Source: Natronomonas moolapensis 8.8.11
GTDB taxonomy: Archaea; Halobacteriota; Halobacteria; Halobacteriales; Haloarculaceae
Length of the DNA stretch: 64,000 bases
Reading direction: 5' to 3'
Assembly: GCF_000591055.1 (NCBI RefSeq)
Contig: NC_020388.1
Location: 1,302,001 to 1,366,000 of the forward strand
This document shows positions 60,246-64,000 of this stretch, one piece after another. The translations under genes and the position numbers were made by a program. Numbering within the stretch: position 1 is the first letter of the stretch; each line of letters begins with the position of its first letter. A model generated the notes under the pieces. The model saw nothing but the letters and a program-made list of their open reading frames with translations, was not told the DNA's origin and ran no database searches.

Positions 60246-61058
60246 TCACCCGCCCAGGAAGTCCTGTCGGACTCCCTGGTCGGCCAGCAGTTCGACGCCG
60301 GAGTCCTCATAGCGGTTTCGTCCGTCGACCAGGACGTACCCCCTATCACACCGCCTGAGCGCCTCCTTGGCGTTCTGTTCGACCATCAGGATCGCCGTTC
60401 CGTCGTCGTTGATGCGGTCGATGCGGTCGAACATGTCGTCGACGAGGTCGGGTGCGAGACCGGCTGAGGGCTCGTCGAGCAACAGCAAATCGGGGTCGAG
60501 CATCAGCGTCCGACCCATCGCGAGCATCTGTCGCTGGCCGCCGGACATCGTCCCGGCCTTCTGTTCGCGCCGTTCCCGGAGGATGGGAAAGCGGTCGTAG
60601 ACGGTCTCGAGGGCGTCCTCGGGCGTCTCGTCGAGGATGTACGCCCCCATCTCCAGGTTCTCCTGAACCGAGAGATTCGCGAACACATTGTCGTTTTGGG
60701 GCACGTAGCCGATCCCTTCGTAGATGATCTCCTCGGGGACGGTGTCGGTAATGTCCGATCCACCGAACGTGACGGAGCCGTCCATCCGGTTCGTCAGCCC
60801 GAACACGGATTTCATAAGGGTCGATTTGCCTGCCCCGTTCGGACCGACAATCGTGACGTACTCTCCCGGCCTGACGTCGAGGTCGACGTCCGAGAGAATC
60901 TGTAGGTCCCCGTAGCCGGCGTCGAGGTTTCGCACCTCGAGTATGCTGTCGTCCCAGCGCCTGGCACCTCTGTTGGCGCCGGTGTCGGCGTCTGTCTCGG
61001 GCTCGGCGTCGACCGCGTCCCCGGTGTCGGGGTCGGTCTCGCTGTCGATGTCACTCAT
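60246..61058 (-). CDS. livF: Branched-chain amino-acid type ABC transporter ATP-binding protein
   Basis: This 270-residue LivF-like ATPase has Walker A GPNGAGKSTLMKSVFGL, signature MSGGQRQMLAMGRTL and Walker B LLLLDEPSAGLAPDL. The family's QNDNVFANLSVQENL motif follows the Q-loop. The N-terminal 40 residues are an acidic extension not typical of bacterial LivF. It overlaps livG by 4 bases (ATGA) and is the last gene of livH-M-G-F. Confidence 0.94.
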   Translation of the reverse strand: MSDIDSETDPDTGDAVDAEPETDADTGANRGARRWDDSILEVRNLDAGYGDLQILSDVDLDVRPGEYVTIVGPNGAGKSTLMKSVFGLTNRMDGSVTFGGSDITDTVPEEIIYEGIGYVPQNDNVFANLSVQENLEMGAYILDETPEDALETVYDRFPILRERREQKAGTMSGGQRQMLAMGRTLMLDPDLLLLDEPSAGLAPDLVDDMFDRIDRINDDGTAILMVEQNAKEALRRCDRGYVLVDGRNRYEDSGVELLADQGVRQDFLGG

Positions 61059-61960
61059 TCGACGTCGCCCCCGAGATACGCCTCGATGACCGCCTCGTTC
61101 GATCGAACCTCGGACGGTGGCCCTTCCGTGAGGACGGACCCCTGATGCATCACGATGATGTGTTCGCAGTGCTCCATAATCAGGTCCATGTCGTGTTCGA
61201 CGATGAGGAACGTGTACCCGTCCTCGCGAAGTTCGTGAATGTGCTCGAGGAGCCGCCCTTCGAGCGAGGGGTTGACGCCCGCGAACGGCTCATCGAGTAG
61301 CAACATCGTCGGGTCCGTCAGCAGTGCGCGGGCCAACTCGAGGAGCTTCCGTTGGCCCCCCGAGAGGTTGCCCGCATACTCTTCGGCGAGATGATCGATC
61401 TCGAAGAACTCGAGCATCTCCCAGCAGCGCTCGAGTACCTTCCGCTCCTGTTCGACGACGCCCCGGCGGGCGAGCGGCAGCACCGACCGCCACAGCGACT
61501 CGCCGAGTTGGCCCTTCGGTGCGAGCATCATGTTCTCGATGACGGTCATCTCCTCGAGCTCGCGAGCGAGTTGGAAGGTGCGGACGAGGCCGTGGTTTGC
61601 GATCCGGTTCGGCGACAGCCCCGTGACGTCTTCGCCCTGGAAGTAGACAGTCCCGTCGGTCGGTTCGTGGATTCCCGTGATGCAGTTGAACGTCGTCGAC
61701 TTGCCGGCTCCGTTCGGGCCGATCAACCCGGTGATAGACCCCTTTTCGACGCTGAAACTCGCCCCGTCGACGGCGGTGATGCTGCCGAACTCCTTTCGCA
61801 GCCCCTCGACGCGGAGCGGGATCGAACTGGGCGTGTGTTTCGCCGCCCGCTCGATGTCCGAGTCGTGCGTCTCGACGCCCTCGCGGTCCTCGGGGGAGGC
61901 CCCCGACCGGCCCGAAACGGCCGTCCCGGCTGCCGCGTCAGTGGCTTCGGTGTCACTCAT
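61055..61960 (-). CDS. livG: Branched-chain amino-acid type ABC transporter ATP-binding protein
   Basis: This 301-residue LivG-like ATPase has Walker A GPNGAGKSTTFNCITG, signature LSGGQRKLLELARALL and Walker B TMLLLDEPFAGVNPSL. The LivG-type motif LVRTFQLARELEEMTVIENM is present. The N-terminal extension (about 50 residues) is acidic. The start was placed at MSDTEATDAA, 8 bases into the livM end; an upstream in-frame ATG would lie deep in livM. Confidence 0.94.
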   Translation of the reverse strand: MSDTEATDAAAGTAVSGRSGASPEDREGVETHDSDIERAAKHTPSSIPLRVEGLRKEFGSITAVDGASFSVEKGSITGLIGPNGAGKSTTFNCITGIHEPTDGTVYFQGEDVTGLSPNRIANHGLVRTFQLARELEEMTVIENMMLAPKGQLGESLWRSVLPLARRGVVEQERKVLERCWEMLEFFEIDHLAEEYAGNLSGGQRKLLELARALLTDPTMLLLDEPFAGVNPSLEGRLLEHIHELREDGYTFLIVEHDMDLIMEHCEHIIVMHQGSVLTEGPPSEVRSNEAVIEAYLGGDVE

Positions 61961-63323
61961 CTGCGTCCTCCTTGTCGGCGTTAGCGCTGTCGCCGAGCGA
62001 CGTCGTTCCGGCCGATCCGCCACCCGCCGGTCGTTCGAGCCCGATCGGACTCGCGGCTTCCTTGCGGTGGCCGAGTATCCCCTCCGGCCGGTTGTGCATC
62101 AGGTATACGAGCACGAGACCCATGATGACGAGTTGTAGTTGTTGCATATTGTCGATCGTGTACACGAACAACGGGATCGGGTTCGCCGAGTCCACGATCG
62201 GCGCAACGGCCCCAGCGAACGTGTCGACCGCGTCGACCTCGATCGTCTCCTGAACGATGTTCTTGACGAACAGCGGCCCGCGGAACAGAAAGGCCGCAAA
62301 CACCGCGCCGCCGACGACGCTGCCCGTGTTCGAGCCGGCACCGCCGATAATGAGCGCGATCCACACGAAGAAGGTGATCCGTGGTCGGAACGCGTCGGGC
62401 GTGATCGCGCCCTGTTCGGCGTAAAACAGGATGCCGGCCAGTCCCATCAATCCGCAGCCAATCATAAACGCCTGTATCTTGAATCGGCTCGTGTCCTTGC
62501 CGAGCGAGCGGGTCGCCTCCTCGTCCTCGCGGATCGCTTTCAGCACCCGACCGAACGGCGAGTTGCCGATCCGTCGCAGTGTCACGTAGAACCCAGCCAG
62601 GAACACCAGCAGGACGAGCGCATAAAAGAGGCCATCGAGTACGGGCTTTGGGTTCGCCCCGAGACCGAGTTGGGTTCCGAGCGACTCGGTGAACCCCACG
62701 TAGGCTTCCGAGAGCCCCAAGACGGCGAGAAGTTGATCCGTCGGGTCGAAATCGAGGATGAGCCCGGAGCCACCACCGAGACCGGTGTAGTACCCGGCGA
62801 CGACGACGTCTTGGAAACTGGACTCGAGCAACGTGAACCGAACGATCTCGCTGAGGCCGATTGTGACGATAGCGAAGTAGTCGGCGCGGAGACGCAACGC
62901 CGGTAGCGCAACGAGACCGCCGAAGATCGACGCCGCAACGACGCCGCCGACGATACCGAGCCAAAGCGGCAGGCCGAACCCGCCCGTCGACCCGGCTGCC
63001 GGCTGTGTCAACATCGCGCCCTTCGAGAGGATGGCCGTCGTGTAGATGCCGATCGCCATGAACCCGATGACGCCGATGTTAAACAGTCCCGTGTACCCCC
63101 AATGGAGGTTGAGCCCGAGCGCCAACATAGCGAACACGGCAATATAAAACAAGAGCTGAGCGATCGAGTTGACCTGTTGTCTGACCCCGTACTCGAGGAG
63201 CATCCCGCCAGCGAGGTACAGCGCGAACAGCCCGGCAACGAGCGCCGTCAGCTTCACGGCGTCTTGCCCCCAGACCGCTGCCAGTGCCGTCGCGTTCGGG
63301 CTGTCGCCAGTCTCGTCGCTCAT
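61953..63323 (-). CDS. livM: Branched-chain amino-acid type ABC transporter permease
   Basis: This 456-residue LivM permease has about 9-10 helices. Family motifs are LGLNLHWGYTGLFNIGVIGF, ALRLRADYFAIVTIGLSEIV and the cytoplasmic EAA-like loop SPFGRVLKAIREDEEATRSL. Later IGGAGSNTGSVVGGAVFAAF is the usual GGxGTxxGPxxGA region. The C-terminal 60 residues are hydrophilic. The ATG overlaps the livH stop by 4 bases. Confidence 0.94.
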   Translation of the reverse strand: MSDETGDSPNATALAAVWGQDAVKLTALVAGLFALYLAGGMLLEYGVRQQVNSIAQLLFYIAVFAMLALGLNLHWGYTGLFNIGVIGFMAIGIYTTAILSKGAMLTQPAAGSTGGFGLPLWLGIVGGVVAASIFGGLVALPALRLRADYFAIVTIGLSEIVRFTLLESSFQDVVVAGYYTGLGGGSGLILDFDPTDQLLAVLGLSEAYVGFTESLGTQLGLGANPKPVLDGLFYALVLLVFLAGFYVTLRRIGNSPFGRVLKAIREDEEATRSLGKDTSRFKIQAFMIGCGLMGLAGILFYAEQGAITPDAFRPRITFFVWIALIIGGAGSNTGSVVGGAVFAAFLFRGPLFVKNIVQETIEVDAVDTFAGAVAPIVDSANPIPLFVYTIDNMQQLQLVIMGLVLVYLMHNRPEGILGHRKEAASPIGLERPAGGGSAGTTSLGDSANADKEDADE

Positions 63324-64000
63324 GCAGTCGACCTCCCGGAGAAGATGCCCGTCGGGCGCACGAGCAACACGACGATCATTACGACGAACGCGGCCGCCCT
63401 CGAGAGGCCAGTCGGGATCCAGACGACGGAGACCGACATCGTGAGACCGATGACGAGGCCGCCGACGATGGCTCCGTATATCGACCCGATTCCGCCGAGG
63501 ATTACCGCTGCGAACACCGGCAACAGGAGGACCCACCCCTGGAACCAGTGTAGCGTCCCGTTCCAGATGACGAACATATAACCGGCGACACCGGCGAGAC
63601 CGGCGCCGATGATCCACGTAAAGCGGATGACTCGCTCCGTCGGGATTCCGGTCACTCGGGCGAGGTCCTCGTTGTCCGCCATCGCCCGCATCGCCTTCCC
63701 GAGTTTCGTTCGCTGGAGAAGCAGGTGTAGCCCGCCCATCAGCGCGACCGCGACGACGACGAGCGACACCTCGTGCAGATCGAGGCTGACGATTCCGTCG
63801 ACGAGTGGGATCGCGACGCTCGGAACGTCCCCCGATGCTGTCACCCCGCGCCGGCCGGGCCCGAAGACGAACTGAATCAGATACCGGAGTGCGAACGCGA
63901 CGCCGACGCTCGTTATCAACAGCGCGATTCCGGACCGGTCTCTGATCGGCCGGTACGCCAGTCGGTCGATCGCAAGCGCGAGCGCGATCGCCGATGCCCC
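63320..64000 (-). CDS. livH: Branched-chain amino-acid type ABC transporter permease, partial
   Basis: This is the C-terminal part of LivH, 226 codons visible and open through the window edge, so the true start lies outside. The visible sequence includes the family's DRLAYRPIRDRSGIALLITS loop, then TKLGKAMRAMADNEDLARVT (the EAA-like coupling helix) and ILGGIGSIYGAIVGGLVIGL. It forms the heterodimeric membrane channel with LivM. Frame and overlap with livM are unambiguous. Confidence 0.93.
   Translation of the reverse strand, partial: GASAIALALAIDRLAYRPIRDRSGIALLITSVGVAFALRYLIQFVFGPGRRGVTASGDVPSVAIPLVDGIVSLDLHEVSLVVVAVALMGGLHLLLQRTKLGKAMRAMADNEDLARVTGIPTERVIRFTWIIGAGLAGVAGYMFVIWNGTLHWFQGWVLLLPVFAAVILGGIGSIYGAIVGGLVIGLTMSVSVVWIPTGLSRAAAFVVMIVVLLVRPTGIFSGRSTA

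Noticed and set aside
1-64000. tRNA, rRNA, CRISPR array or replication origin
   Set aside because: Read by eye on both strands, no cloverleaf with a T-loop (GTTCGANNC) and acceptor stem, no regularly spaced short repeats and no cdc6/orc1 gene with origin repeats were found. A covariance-model scan would be needed to exclude small or degenerate cases.

Overview
The window is from a haloarchaeon (class Halobacteria). It is GC-rich and its proteins are acidic (Asp/Glu-rich). Many genes look leaderless, with TATA boxes about 25-30 bases upstream of the start codon. Archaeal informational genes are present (RNase P protein subunits, 20S proteasome alpha, SBDS, aIF2 beta, Cdc48, topoisomerase VI), together with typically haloarchaeal features: DNA gyrase beside topoisomerase VI, Tat-lipobox lipoproteins, fused siroheme decarboxylase and GTP cyclohydrolase III. 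Nearly all the sequence codes on one strand or the other. No rRNA, tRNA, CRISPR array or replication-initiator gene was seen.

Layout. 0-5 kb: a small TFB-like HTH gene, the oligosaccharyltransferase aglB translationally coupled to a DUF368 (PopT-type) membrane protein, then a rhomboid protease. 5-12.4 kb: an RNase P/proteasome/ribosome-maturation block (rnp3, rnp2, psmA, sbds) split by two lipoprotein genes and a membrane protein, then a quinone oxidoreductase. 12.4-13.5 kb: an AT-richer island with a zinc-ribbon gene, a transposase-less IS200/IS605-like remnant and a 110-bp inverted-repeat element. 13.5-17.3 kb: a three-gene ABC exporter whose first permease is fused to a PrsW-like protease. 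17.3-23.2 kb: metabolic and membrane genes. 23.2-33.5 kb: top6A/top6B (with an intein) divergent from gyrB/gyrA. 33.5-46 kb: Cdc48, AhbAB, a TrpD2-like protein, regulators, cyclophilin, Nudix, CHY zinc finger, cupin, aIF2 beta, an FNT channel, UspA and HMG-CoA reductase. 46-49.8 kb: nadABC. 49.9-54.3 kb: a sodium:solute symporter with its small partner, a DJ-1 protein, GtrA and an alkaline-phosphatase-superfamily protein. 54.3-58.8 kb: small genes, an unusual SDR, a CARF-like/wHTH regulator, CheW and GTP cyclohydrolase III. 58.8-64 kb: a branched-chain amino-acid type ABC importer, with livHMGF on the minus strand (livH runs off the window) converging on a substrate-binding protein gene.

Most notable: (1) the LivK-like binding protein appears circularly permuted, with its C-terminal half ahead of its N-terminal half; (2) three dispersed elements of exactly 110 bp have terminal inverted repeats and a conserved palindromic core, and two begin on the last base of a TGA stop codon; (3) aglB overlaps a DUF368 gene, suggesting a dolichyl-phosphate recycling flippase; (4) a secreted lipoprotein carries a P-type-ATPase actuator-like segment that has lost TGES; (5) an ABC-2 permease is fused to a PrsW-like protease; (6) a TnpB-less IS1341-type remnant may encode an orphan reRNA (omega RNA). 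Functional readings rest on motif recognition; no searches were run.
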